From Marinobacter gelidimuriae (GTDB lineage Bacteria; Pseudomonadota; Gammaproteobacteria; Pseudomonadales; Oleiphilaceae): a stretch of DNA of 64,000 nt. Numbering within the stretch: the first letter of the stretch is position 1; the number at the start of each line of letters is the position of its first letter. Position numbers and translations under genes: made by a program. Location: assembly GCF_000372805.1 (NCBI RefSeq), contig NZ_KB889851.1, forward strand, positions 1 through 64,000, in the 5' to 3' direction. Shown here piece by piece: positions 9,369-17,422 of the stretch. Under the pieces are notes generated by a model. That model saw only the letters and a list, made by a program, of their open reading frames with translations. It did no database searches and was not told where the DNA came from.

Positions 9369-9845
9369 TTACCACTCGCTGTGTCTTGCTTCCACATCGG
9401 CTGAAAATTGCTTTATTGCGCTTAGGCTGGCTTGAACCGATGCCAGCGAACGGTCTGCGCCAACGGCCGCAGTGATGGCAATAATGTTGTCGTTGCTGAC
9501 GGTTTTTTTTGCCGCAGGTGGCCGGTTCTGCGCGTCTCCAAGTTGCTCCAGATGGTTCCACCAACTGTCAGCGTTGGCTTGCAATGCCAGCAGTTGCTGA
9601 ACTTCCGGCGCATCGGCTCCGATCAGCTTGCCCAGTTGGTCAATGCTCTGGGGTTGCCCTTTGCGTTGCTGATAGCACACTGCCAGCGTATAGAGCAGCA
9701 GCGTTCGCGATCGCAGCATCAGTTCAATGGCACCTTGTTTGCAGGCTTCCTGCTGTAAGGGCTGATTGCTGTTAACAGCAAGTCGTAACAATGTCTGCGC
9801 CAGTGCCAGTTTACCGGCAAGATGGGAATGCCACGCTGCTGCCAT
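9369..9845 (-). CDS. DUF6586-like helical protein
   Basis: A 158-residue soluble, mostly alpha-helical protein. It resembles the DUF6586 protein that lies between the small gene after sulA and topA in Pseudomonas. The N-terminal half carries regularly spaced leucines (LAGKLALAQTLLRLAV), and a short Pro/Ala/Lys linker precedes the C-terminal helix. No catalytic motif is visible. It lies upstream of the 9048-9320 gene on the same strand with a 48-base gap, so the pair is probably co-transcribed. The expected next gene, topA, is not present here. Confidence 0.6.
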   Translation of the reverse strand: MAAAWHSHLAGKLALAQTLLRLAVNSNQPLQQEACKQGAIELMLRSRTLLLYTLAVCYQQRKGQPQSIDQLGKLIGADAPEVQQLLALQANADSWWNHLEQLGDAQNRPPAAKKTVSNDNIIAITAAVGADRSLASVQASLSAIKQFSADVEARHSEW

Positions 9846-10217
9846 ATACCCTCGCGACTGTTGTTGCTGTTAACGTTAGTGTAATTGGTGCTGTGAAATT
9901 CACGGGCACCGGAATTCGCTGAAACTTGAAATAAGCCGAGCATTATAACAGTTTCAAAGCCGCGTTGCCCGCTGTCTACTTCAGTTTTGAGAAGTTTGCC
10001 TGAACAATTAAAAGCCGCCTAAAAAATCGTAGCTGTGTCTTGAAACGTCCGTTCAAATCAAACAAAAAATACCTGAGATGTTTACCGGGATCAGGCCATG
10101 GCGATTCCCCGCGGTTGCCGTACGTCGTGCTGTGCGTCGCTAAGGTGTAATATGATTAAATATAAGCACGCTGGGCTTCGTACCCGGTTGCAGATCACTG
10201 AACAGGAGCAATGAACA
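9846..10217. other. Intergenic stretch of 372 bases between conserved genes and flagellar remnants
   Basis: No coding region is supported here. It is richer in A/T than its surroundings and holds a PsrA-like partial palindrome, GAAAC-GTCC-GTTCA, at 10042-10055. A ribosome-binding-like AGGAG lies just before the fliT-like remnant. In Pseudomonas this position would hold topA and then the fadBA operon, so the stretch may be a leftover of that neighbourhood. That is inference. Confidence 0.4.
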
Positions 10218-10384
10218 ATGGCCGCAGACCATCCTGCAATGGCACATCTGGACCAGCTTTTCGAGCACATGCAGCAGGCTCTGAAAGACCAGGACTGGGA
10301 GCCGGTTAAGGTCTTAAATATCGCACAAAACCTACAAGAGATTGCCTGGAATGTTGAAACCCAACACGGTGCTGGTGTTCAGTG
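10218..10384 (+). pseudogene. FliT-like flagellar chaperone fragment
   Basis: A 55-codon frame has a good ribosome binding site (AGGAG). The first 35-40 residues (HLDQLFEHMQQALKDQDWEPV) look like the N-terminal helix of a FliT/FleP-type protein, the gene normally found just upstream of fleQ. The frame then runs into sequence that also serves as the start of the fleQ remnant in another frame. The C-terminal half of a FliT protein is therefore missing. Assignment rests on position and weak similarity. Confidence 0.4.
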
Positions 10385-10761
10385 AAACTGCTGACCGCTG
10401 CCGCGATAAACCCTTTGTGCCGGTAAACTGCGGCGCCATTCCTGCGGAACTGCTGGAGAGCGAGCTGTTTGGCCATGAAAAAGGCGCGTTCACCGGCGCG
10501 ATAACCGCTCGTGTGGGTCGTTTTGAGTTGGCCGAAGGCGGCACCCTGTTTCTGGACGAAATAGGCGACATGCCGTTGAATATGCAAGTGAAGATTCTGC
10601 GGGTTTTGCAAAAGCGTACGTTCGAGCGGGTCGGGAGCACCCACACTAAATTTGCCAACGTGCGTATCATCGTCGCCACCCGTTGCCCCAATAGCGCCCA
10701 TGGTATCAGCGGCCGTAAAAGTAGATGCAGAATCAACTACCGCGGATTCGCACGCAGTTGA
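10351..10761 (+). pseudogene. fleQ: Flagellar master regulator FleQ, internally deleted and frameshifted
   Basis: FleQ is a sigma-54-dependent activator (about 490 residues) that controls flagellar and biofilm genes. Here only about 137 codons remain. A start at 10351 gives a short N-terminal piece ([18 protein letters not shown]) that could be the beginning of the receiver-like domain. It jumps straight into the AAA+ domain at [20 protein letters not shown], so the Walker A (GESGTGKE) is gone. The GAFTGA sigma-54 contact loop and the Walker B FLDEIGD are kept. After VRIIVAT, near 10680, the frame changes and runs to an early stop. The rest of the AAA+ domain and the DNA-binding domain are missing. 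A working product is not expected. Confidence 0.75.
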
Positions 10762-11020
10762 GCTGGCTTCGCAGCCGGCAGTGTCCGACGCAGTTGGCAC
10801 AGCGGGAGCCATGGCAAACCAGCAAGGTTCCCTGGGGACACTTGAAGGCGATCTGCGCCAGCAGGAATTCCGACTTATTATTCAGACTCTGCGCCAGGAG
10901 CGTGGTCGCCGTAACCGCGCCGCCGAGCAGTTGGGTATCAGCCCCCGCACCTTGCGCTACAAGCTTGCGCAGATCCGTGAGGCCGGTATTGATCTGGACT
11001 CGGAAATGGCTTTGGCCTGA
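10690..11020 (+). pseudogene. fleR: Flagellar two-component activator FleR (FlrC-like), C-terminal fragment
   Basis: Only the end of the gene remains: a Ser/Ala/Val-rich linker followed by the Fis-type helix-turn-helix, NRAAEQLGISPRTLRYKLAQI, ending at a natural stop. FleR proteins have about 470 residues with receiver and AAA+ domains first, and both are missing. The fragment begins where the fleQ remnant ends, so one deletion appears to have removed the end of fleQ, all of fleS and most of fleR. A rho-independent terminator follows at 11104. Confidence 0.75.
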
Positions 11021-11103
11021 TTTAAGGGCCGCCGGTTTCCCTAACCGCTTTTTACGCAGTACTTCTTTTTTTCAGTACTATTCTTTATGTAGCACTCCTT
11101 CCT

Positions 11104-11127
11104 GGCACCCTTTTGGGTGCCTTTTTT
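11104..11127 (+). terminator. Rho-independent terminator after the fleR remnant
   Basis: A perfect 7-base stem (GGCACCC / GGGTGCC) with a TTTT loop is followed directly by six T residues. It ends the former fleQ-fleS-fleR transcription unit and would separate it from fliE. Confidence 0.85.
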
Positions 11128-11246
11128 GTTCGGCCGCAGGCTCCCCGATTCCCGTCAAAACTTCGACGCTTATCCGTTCCAACCTTTTGAAGTCCAGGTT
11201 TTGGCGCGTCAAGGAAAAGGTATATTACTGATTAAAAACACTTTAA

Positions 11247-11564
11247 AAAGTTGGTCTGGGCTTTGCTAAATCTTCGGTAACGAGACAGATAACCCAATTC
11301 CATCTGGGTAGCCCGCGCGAAGTAGGCGAAACCAACGGAACGGCAAGTTTTAGCTCTATGCTGGGGCAGGCTGTTGGCAATGTGGCGGATGCGCAGAAAA
11401 CCGCGGGTGATCTGCGCACAGCCTACGACATGGGCGAGCCCAACGTGGATATTACCCGGGTAATGATTGCCGCGCAGAAATCATCGGTGTCGTTTGAGGC
11501 ACTGACCCAGGTCTGTAACCGGGTCGTCAAAGCTTACGAAGACATCATGACCATGCCGGTATAA
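11247..11564 (+). pseudogene. fliE: Flagellar basal-body adaptor FliE, N-terminally truncated
   Basis: FliE links the MS ring to the rod and is about 105-110 residues long. The C-terminal part is well preserved: SSMLGQAVGNVADAQKTAGD and QKSSVSFEALTQVCNRVVKAYEDIM, ending MPV. The frame is open upstream to a stop at 11244-11246 but offers no ATG in the expected place. The first ATG, at 11358, lies inside the conserved part and leaves only 67 residues. The start of the gene appears to have been lost together with part of its promoter. Confidence 0.75.
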
Positions 11565-11634
11565 CCGGCGCGTCTTATTTCAGAGCGTTTCAGAACGTTT
11601 CAGGATTTTGTTAGTCCATCAGATCAAGGTTTAA

Positions 11635-12393
11635 CCGGAGAGCAGCATTCTTGACAGCAGCGGAATCGACTACAAAATGGACCCGCGCACAGGTGCACTC
11701 CTGGTGGTGGCCGATCAGGTATATAACGCACGCCTGAGGCTTGCGGCTGAAGGCGTTACCGACCAAAAAACCTTTGGCTTTGAATTGCTGAACCAGGACC
11801 GTGGCCTGGGTACCTCCCAATATATGGAAACCATCAGCTATCGCCGCGGCCCGGAAGGCGAGCTGGCGCGTACCATTGCCAGCATGCGCGGCGTGCGCAG
11901 CGCCCGGGTGCACCTTGCCATTCCGGAGCGTTCGGTGTTCATCCGCGATGCCCGCGAGCCGTCAGCCTCGGTGTTTCTGGAAGTGTTTGCCGGGCGCCGC
12001 CCGGAGCAGGAGTACATTGCTGCCATTGTTAATCTGGTGGCTGGCAGCGTGCCGATGATGACCAAGTCCGGTGTGACCGTGGTTGATCAGAATGGCAATC
12101 TGCTGACCGGCGCCGACGCTGAAACCGACACTGATCGCATGTCCGACCAGTACGACTACACCGACAGGGTGGAAGAACGCCTGAGCCGCCGGGTGTCGTC
12201 GCTGATTTCGCCGATTGTAGGGGCAGGCCGCTATCGCACCGAGGTGTCCGCAGATCTTGATTTCTCTTCGGTGGAACGAGCTGAAGAGTTGTTCAACCCG
12301 GAACAGCAGGCGGTGCGCAGCGAACGTCAGTTAACCGAAAGGCGCAGCGCTGGTGACGGCCCCATTGGCATTCCCGGAGCTCTGTCGAACCAT
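11635..12393 (+). pseudogene. fliF: MS-ring protein FliF, middle portion only
   Basis: FliF is a protein of about 550 residues with two membrane helices. The remnant starts in frame at about 11635 inside the first periplasmic domain (LDSSGIDYKMDPRTGALLVV). It includes the conserved VRSARVHLAIPERSVFIRD and ends near GIPGALSN at 12390. The N-terminal membrane helix, the second helix and the FliG-binding tail are all absent. From 12394 the open frame continues without a stop into FliR sequence, giving a chimeric frame to 12603. Without membrane anchors the product cannot form an MS ring. Confidence 0.8.
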
Positions 12394-12413
12394 GGCCAAT
12401 CAGGACGACCTGC

Positions 12414-12431
12414 AGTACCAGTACCAGTACC
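12414..12431 (+). repeat. Three tandem AGTACC hexamers at the fliF-fliR seam
   Basis: Three exact copies of AGTACC lie at the junction where FliF-like coding ends and FliR-like coding begins. Such a short array at a deletion seam could mark slippage or be left from fliQ/fliR intergenic DNA. Confidence 0.7.
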
Positions 12432-13020
12432 TACCGAATTCGGTGCCGATCTGATAGGCTGGTGGGTTGGCCAGCATTTATGGTCGCTGTTCCGCATTGC
12501 CAGCTTTCTGATGGTAATCCCCATTTTTGGTACCCAGCTGGTGCCCGCGCGGGTGCGTCTGGGCCTAGCCCTGTTGATGACCATTATCGTGGTGCCGATG
12601 TAGTGGTGATTACCCTGCAGCAGATATTGATTGGTGTGGGGTTGGGCTTTGCGTCTATGGTGGATCTCGCCAACGGCGTGAACGTGGCGGTGCTGGCGCA
12701 AATCTACACCATCACCATCACCCTGTTGTTTCTGGCGATGAATGGCCACTTGGTGGCGTTTGAAGTGTTTATCGAGAGTTTTCGCACCTTGCCTATTGGC
12801 CTTGAAGGTTTAGGGCAGGCCGGTGTGTGGCAGTTGGCGCACCGTATCAGCTGGATGTTTGTATCAGCTATGCTGATGGCGCTGCCTGCGGTAACGGCGG
12901 TGTTGATTGTCAGTATTTCTTTTGGGGTGATGACCCGCGCCGCGCCGCAGATGAATATTTTCGCCCTTGGCTTCCCCATTGGCCTGGTACTGACCATCGC
13001 TATTCTGATTTTAGACGTGC
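12432..13020 (+). pseudogene. fliR: Flagellar export protein FliR, start lost and internally deleted
   Basis: FliR is a membrane protein of about 255 residues in the flagellar export gate. The N-terminal part (FGADLIGWWVGQHLW, then IPIFGTQLVPARVR) is read in the frame of the upstream FliF remnant and stops at 12603. The next part (VVVITLQQILIGVGLGFA) lies in a shifted frame from 12600, so a few residues were lost there. A second gap follows: GLGFA is joined directly to SMVDLANGVNV, consistent with a deletion between two GLGFA-like segments. After ILILD, near 13020, the frame continues in-frame into FlhB. Confidence 0.8.
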
Positions 13021-13553
13021 GAACGGCAGATCTGCTGGCCATAGCCGAAGAGCCGACCGTACCGGCCATGGAGCATGTACTCTGGACCCTGGGTTGGAGC
13101 TTTTTTCTGTTGTCCTGTGCCACCATTATTATTGCTGTGATCGATGTGCCCTTCCAGATTTACGATCACCAGAAAAAGCTCAAAATGACCATGCAGGACG
13201 TGCCTACCGCTGACGTGGTCATCACCAGCCCGACCCACTACGCGGTGGCGCTGAAGTACGACCAGAACAACATGGGCGCGCCTATGGTGGTGGCCAAGGG
13301 CGGTGACGAACTGGCTTTCAAAATTATGGAAATTGCCCGCGAAAACAAAGTAGAGATTCTGCGCACACCGCCGTTGGCGCGGGCGGTGTATCACAACAGT
13401 GATATTGGTCAGGAAATACCAGACGGCCTGTACATGGCCATCGCCCAGGTGCTGGCCTATGTATTCCAGCTGCGCCAGTTCCGCAAAGGCCACGCCGACA
13501 AGCTCACCATGCCAAACTTCCCGATACCGTCGGATTTGCGACGTGACACCTGA
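13021..13553 (+). pseudogene. flhB: Flagellar export switch protein FlhB, N-terminal membrane part deleted
   Basis: FlhB has about 380 residues: four membrane helices and a cytoplasmic domain that cleaves itself at an NPTH motif. Here the frame enters from FliR into RTADLLAIAEEPTVPAM, so the first helices are missing. The cytoplasmic linker is shortened: KKLKMT is joined to MQDVPTADVVIT. The cleavage motif reads SPTH instead of NPTH, so the essential Asn is replaced by Ser (AGC). The C-terminal part through LARAVYHNSDIGQEIPDGLY is preserved and ends at a normal stop. The open frame of the FliR-FlhB chimera runs from 12600 to 13553. Confidence 0.8.
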
Positions 13554-13573
13554 TGAGATAGAGGAAATTTATT

Positions 13574-14359
13574 GTGTCATTTGAAACCCTGATTTATACC
13601 GTCAAAGACGGCTACGCCGAGATTCGCTTCAATCGTCCCCATCGTTTAAACGCCGTTGTTGAGCAGTTTTACAAAGACTTATTGGCGGCGTTGAACCAGG
13701 CAGAAGCCGACCCTGAGGTCAGAGCCGTTTTATTAACGGGTGAAGGGCGCGCCTTTTGTGTTGGCGCCGATTTGAAAGAGCACGGTTCCGGCGAGCGCAG
13801 CCAGTATCAGCGCAGGCAATATCTGCAGTTGGGTAATGACGTTTGTGAAGCGATGTTTCGACTGAGTAAGCCGGTGGTTGCGGCCATTAACGGTTATGCA
13901 TTAGGTGCGGGGGCCGAAATGGCCTGCTCCTGTGACTTCATATTTATGGGCGAGACGGCAAAAATCGGCTTTCCCGAAGTCAGCATTGGTACGTGTGTCG
14001 GCGGCGGTGTGACCAGTTTTCTGCCGCGTTTGGTTGGGTTAGCGAAAGCTCGTGAGCTGATCTTCACCGGCGTTAAAATCGACGGTCCCGAGGCTGAGCG
14101 TATTGGCCTGGCGACTCGTTCCGTGGCTGATGAAGCACTGCTTGATGAGGCAGAGGCGTTTATCAAACAGCTGGCCACTAAGGCGCCAATTTCCATGTCA
14201 TTGGTCAAGAAGCTATTGAACAATGCCTCGCACGCGGATCTGGATGCGCAGCTTCAGCATGAGTTGGACGGCGTGCTTATGTGCACGACAACCCAGGACT
14301 GGCAGGAAGGTGTTGATGCCTTCGCTCAAAAACGCTCACCAGTCTTTAAGGGCTGCTAA
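13574..14359 (+). CDS. Enoyl-CoA hydratase/isomerase family protein
   Basis: A 261-residue crotonase-fold enzyme, likely to act on acyl-CoA thioesters. The GTG start has a GAGGA site nine bases upstream. Oxyanion-hole motifs are visible: AFCVGADLKEHG near residue 60 and ALGAGAEMACSCDF near 110. A glutamate in the FPEVSIGTCVGGG loop could serve in catalysis. It starts 20 bases after the flhB remnant and is followed after two bases by the CoA ligase gene, so the three genes to 17336 form an operon. Substrate cannot be told from sequence. A role in catabolism of an unusual carboxylic acid is inferred from the ligase neighbour. Confidence 0.8.
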   Translation: MSFETLIYTVKDGYAEIRFNRPHRLNAVVEQFYKDLLAALNQAEADPEVRAVLLTGEGRAFCVGADLKEHGSGERSQYQRRQYLQLGNDVCEAMFRLSKPVVAAINGYALGAGAEMACSCDFIFMGETAKIGFPEVSIGTCVGGGVTSFLPRLVGLAKARELIFTGVKIDGPEAERIGLATRSVADEALLDEAEAFIKQLATKAPISMSLVKKLLNNASHADLDAQLQHELDGVLMCTTTQDWQEGVDAFAQKRSPVFKGC

Positions 14360-14361
14360 TT

Positions 14362-16506
14362 ATGAAAAGCTCATTGCATGATTTTCTGGCTCCCGATTCA
14401 ATCGCGATTCTGGGTGCCTCATCCGATCCCACCAAGCGCGGCTACAAGGCGATGGTCGGACTTATTAATGATGGCTATGAGGGCGCGATCTACCCAATCA
14501 ATCCTAAAGCCGATACGATTTTGGGCTACAAAGCCTACCCGTCGATGGAATCACTGCCGGGCCCGGCGGCTTTGGCGCTGATCTGTACGCCAGCGAAGAC
14601 CATTCCCGACCTGCTGGGCCAATGTGGCCGCAATGGCACGAAAGGGGCGATTATCCTGGCCAGCGGTTTTGGCGAGGTGGACGAAGCCGGTGCCAAGCTG
14701 GGGCAGGAGGTATTGGAAGCCGCTCAGAAAGCGAACGTGCGTATTGTTGGCCCCAACACGTCCGGGGTCTTCAACCTTCATAAAAAAGTTAATTTGCTGG
14801 CTCTCGACAACGTTAAGCCCGGCGATATCGGCGTCATCTCTCAGTCAGGCAATATGCTGTTGGCTCTGGCGCTCGAAGCGGAAAGCAACGGGCATGTGGG
14901 TTTCAGTACCTATGTGGGGCCCGGAAACCAGATTGATTTAGGCTTTGCCGACTACCTTCAGTATCTGGGCGAAGACGAGAACACGCGTGTGGCGACCCTT
15001 TATGTGGAGGGTTTCAAAGACGGCCGAGTGTTTTTAAACGTTGCCAAAGAAATCGCGAAAACCAAGCCGGTGGTGGTTTATAAGTCGGGCTCAACCGAGG
15101 CCGGCCAGAAAGCCGCCAAATCTCACACCGGAGCCTTAGCCGGCAGCTATGCGATGACGGTAGACCTGCTTCGTCAGGTGGGCGTAACCGTGGTCCGCCA
15201 GTCTGACGAGATTCTGCCGGTTGCCGAAGGCTTGGGTCTTTTGCAGCAGGCGAATGGAAACCGGGTTGCGATTTTGGCTGACGGTGGTGGCCAGGCAACG
15301 ATCGCTTCTGATCGCTTGTGTGAAGCAGGGTTGGAACTGGCCGAGCTGTCTGATGCAACCCGATCAGCGCTGCGGGACATTCTCTTTCCACAGGCGTCGT
15401 TGGTAAACCCGGTTGATGTGGCTGGCAGTACCGACGCGAACCCGAGTCTGCTTGCAGACTGTATGAGTATCCTGGTTAAGGACGCGAACGTTGACATGGT
15501 GTTCCTGGTGGGCATGTTTGGTGGCTACGGCATTCGCTTTGCAGAGGAACTCAAGGCGGAAGAGCTGCAGACGGCCGATGCGATCGCGAAACTGTCTGGC
15601 CAGACCGATAAGCCGTTGGTGGTTTACAGTCTTTACAGCCATGTTCGGCCTGAACCGCTGGTTAGACTGCGTGAAGCAGGGGTGCCTGTTTACAATTCGA
15701 TCGAGCACGCGGTCCAGGTCTTGAAAGCGCTGAACAAACGGGGTGCCTATATCGCCAGTAACCAGCGGGCGGAGCTGGCGCAGCCACTAAGCCCCGATGC
15801 TGGCGTTGTTGCAACCTTTAAGCAGGCTCAAAGAAGCGGTCGGGATCTGTTTGAGTTTGAGGCGAAGTCATTGTTGCGCACTTACGGCGTGGACGTGCCG
15901 AAAGAGTTGATTGTCCGGAACGAGGCCGAGTTTTTAAAAGCGGTGGCTGAGTTTGGTCACACGTCATTAGCGATGAAAGTCGTCTCCAAAGACATTCTGC
16001 ATAAATCGGATGCCGGCGGAGTCAAACTCGACCTCAGTGGCGAAGCGGATTTGCGCCGCGGCCATGCTGAAATTCTAGCCTCGTGTAAGCTCTACAAAGC
16101 CGACGCCGAGATAGAAGGCGTTTTGTTAGCGCCCATGGCTCGTAAGGGCACCGAGGTTATAATCGGGGTCAGCCGTGACCCGGTGTTCGGGCCGGTGTTG
16201 ATGTTCGGCTTGGGCGGTATTTTTGTGGAAGTTTTGGAGGACGTGGCTTTCCGCGCCATTCCACTGAGCCGCGATGACGCCCACTCTATGGTAAACCAGA
16301 TCAAAGCCCGCAAGATATTGGATGGAGCCCGTGGCGAACCAGCGGTGAGTAAAGACGCGCTGGTCGAGCTGCTGTTGAAAGTGTCCAGTATCGTTGATGC
16401 ACATTCGGAGATCCTTGAACTGGATCTTAACCCCGTGATTGCTTATGAAGACGGTTACGCGGTGGTTGATGCCCGAGTGATCGTTTGCCAGGAGACACCG
16501 CTATGA
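14362..16506 (+). CDS. ADP-forming acyl-CoA synthetase (acetate-CoA ligase family)
   Basis: A 714-residue fused enzyme of the NDP-forming acyl-CoA synthetase superfamily. An N-terminal CoA-binding Rossmann domain (about residues 10-130, IAILGASSDPTKRGY) is followed by succinyl-CoA-ligase-like domains holding the phospho-histidine His255 (KSHTGALAGS). A C-terminal ATP-grasp domain (about 490-710) has MKVVSKDILHKSDAGGV and LMFGLGGIFVEV. It would activate a carboxylic acid to its CoA thioester. It sits between two crotonase-family genes and overlaps the second by four bases, pointing to coupled translation and a shared pathway. The substrate is unknown. Confidence 0.85.
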   Translation: MKSSLHDFLAPDSIAILGASSDPTKRGYKAMVGLINDGYEGAIYPINPKADTILGYKAYPSMESLPGPAALALICTPAKTIPDLLGQCGRNGTKGAIILASGFGEVDEAGAKLGQEVLEAAQKANVRIVGPNTSGVFNLHKKVNLLALDNVKPGDIGVISQSGNMLLALALEAESNGHVGFSTYVGPGNQIDLGFADYLQYLGEDENTRVATLYVEGFKDGRVFLNVAKEIAKTKPVVVYKSGSTEAGQKAAKSHTGALAGSYAMTVDLLRQVGVTVVRQSDEILPVAEGLGLLQQANGNRVAILADGGGQATIASDRLCEAGLELAELSDATRSALRDILFPQASLVNPVDVAGSTDANPSLLADCMSILVKDANVDMVFLVGMFGGYGIRFAEELKAEELQTADAIAKLSGQTDKPLVVYSLYSHVRPEPLVRLREAGVPVYNSIEHAVQVLKALNKRGAYIASNQRAELAQPLSPDAGVVATFKQAQRSGRDLFEFEAKSLLRTYGVDVPKELIVRNEAEFLKAVAEFGHTSLAMKVVSKDILHKSDAGGVKLDLSGEADLRRGHAEILASCKLYKADAEIEGVLLAPMARKGTEVIIGVSRDPVFGPVLMFGLGGIFVEVLEDVAFRAIPLSRDDAHSMVNQIKARKILDGARGEPAVSKDALVELLLKVSSIVDAHSEILELDLNPVIAYEDGYAVVDARVIVCQETPL

Positions 16507-17336
16507 GTCACTCAAACACGAGTCCGTCAAATATGAACAACCTGCCGCAGCTGGTTGATGCACTCATTACTCTTGAGAACCGTGTTGCGACCTTAACCCT
16601 CAATCGTCACGACTTACGCAACGCCCTTACTGGGTCCCATTTGATCGACGATATTGTTACCACCGCCGAATGGGTCAATGATTGCGCCGATGTCTCGGTA
16701 TTGGTTATTACCGGTGCCGGTTCCGCCTTTAGTGCGGGCGGCAACGTCCGCGACATGGCCGAACGCGGCGGCGATTTTGCCGGTGATGCAGCGGAATGCG
16801 CCGAACGCTATCGCAAGGGCGTCCAGCGTATTCCATTGGTCATGCAGGCTGTCGAGGTGCCGATTATTGCCGCTGTGAATGGGCCGGCCATCGGTGCGGG
16901 TTTCGATCTGGCAAATATGGCCGATGTCCGTATAGCGTCAGAGAAAGCCAAGTTCGGCGAAACGTTCCTTAATCTTGGAATCATTCCGGGGGACGGTGGC
17001 GCCTGGTTGATGCAACGCCTGATCGGCTACCAACGGGCTTTCGAGTTAACCTTGTCTGGCCGGATTGTTGATGCGCATGAAGCCAAAGAATTGGGCATTG
17101 TTTTGGACGTGGTGCCGGCCGATGAGCTGATGCCTACGGCCATGACGTTAGCCGGGCGGATGGCGAGTCAGCCGCCTAAAGCGACCCGGATGACCAAGCG
17201 CTTGATGAAGATGGCGCAGCGGATGGAACTGAAGGACTTTCTGGATCTTTGCGCCTGCTTTCAAGGCATGTGCCATAACGAGCCAGAGCACCTGGATGCG
17301 GTGAATCGGATGCTGGAGTCGATGGCGCGCCGTTAG
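16503..17336 (+). CDS. Enoyl-CoA hydratase/isomerase family protein (second copy)
   Basis: A 277-residue crotonase-fold protein. The ATG at 16503 overlaps the ligase stop (ATGA); a TTG six codons upstream is less likely. The oxyanion-hole segments are SAFSAGGNVRDMAERG and GPAIGAGFDLANMADVRIA. The active-site glutamates Glu164-type seen in hydratases are not obvious in LGIIPGDGGAWL, which instead has Asp, a pattern found in some isomerase or dienoyl members. It differs clearly from the paralogue at 13574, so the two probably catalyse different steps on the acyl-CoA made by the ligase between them. Confidence 0.8.
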   Translation: MSHSNTSPSNMNNLPQLVDALITLENRVATLTLNRHDLRNALTGSHLIDDIVTTAEWVNDCADVSVLVITGAGSAFSAGGNVRDMAERGGDFAGDAAECAERYRKGVQRIPLVMQAVEVPIIAAVNGPAIGAGFDLANMADVRIASEKAKFGETFLNLGIIPGDGGAWLMQRLIGYQRAFELTLSGRIVDAHEAKELGIVLDVVPADELMPTAMTLAGRMASQPPKATRMTKRLMKMAQRMELKDFLDLCACFQGMCHNEPEHLDAVNRMLESMARR

Positions 17337-17364
17337 GCCGCTCAGGGAGTTGAATTGGCCGGAC

Positions 17365-17395
17365 AGGGCGGGATTTAGAGACTCCCCGCCTTCTT
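17365..17395 (+). terminator. Possible terminator after the CoA ligase operon
   Basis: GGCGGG and CCCGCC can pair around a loop of about 12 bases, followed by a short T-containing run (TTCTTG). The operon ends 30 bases upstream and the next gene converges. The weak T-tract keeps confidence low. Confidence 0.35.
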
Positions 17396-17422
17396 GCCAA
17401 TCATTCCGCTCCCCACTGCCCT

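Noticed and set aside
10021..10200. Short frame starting at the ATG near 10099
   Set aside because: It is short, cysteine/arginine-rich, without a ribosome binding site or homology, and overlaps non-coding sequence.
12462..12599. First part of the 363-codon frame ending at 13553
   Set aside because: Before 12600 this frame is the shadow of FliR read in the upstream frame. Only the part from 12600 onward is FliR/FlhB coding.
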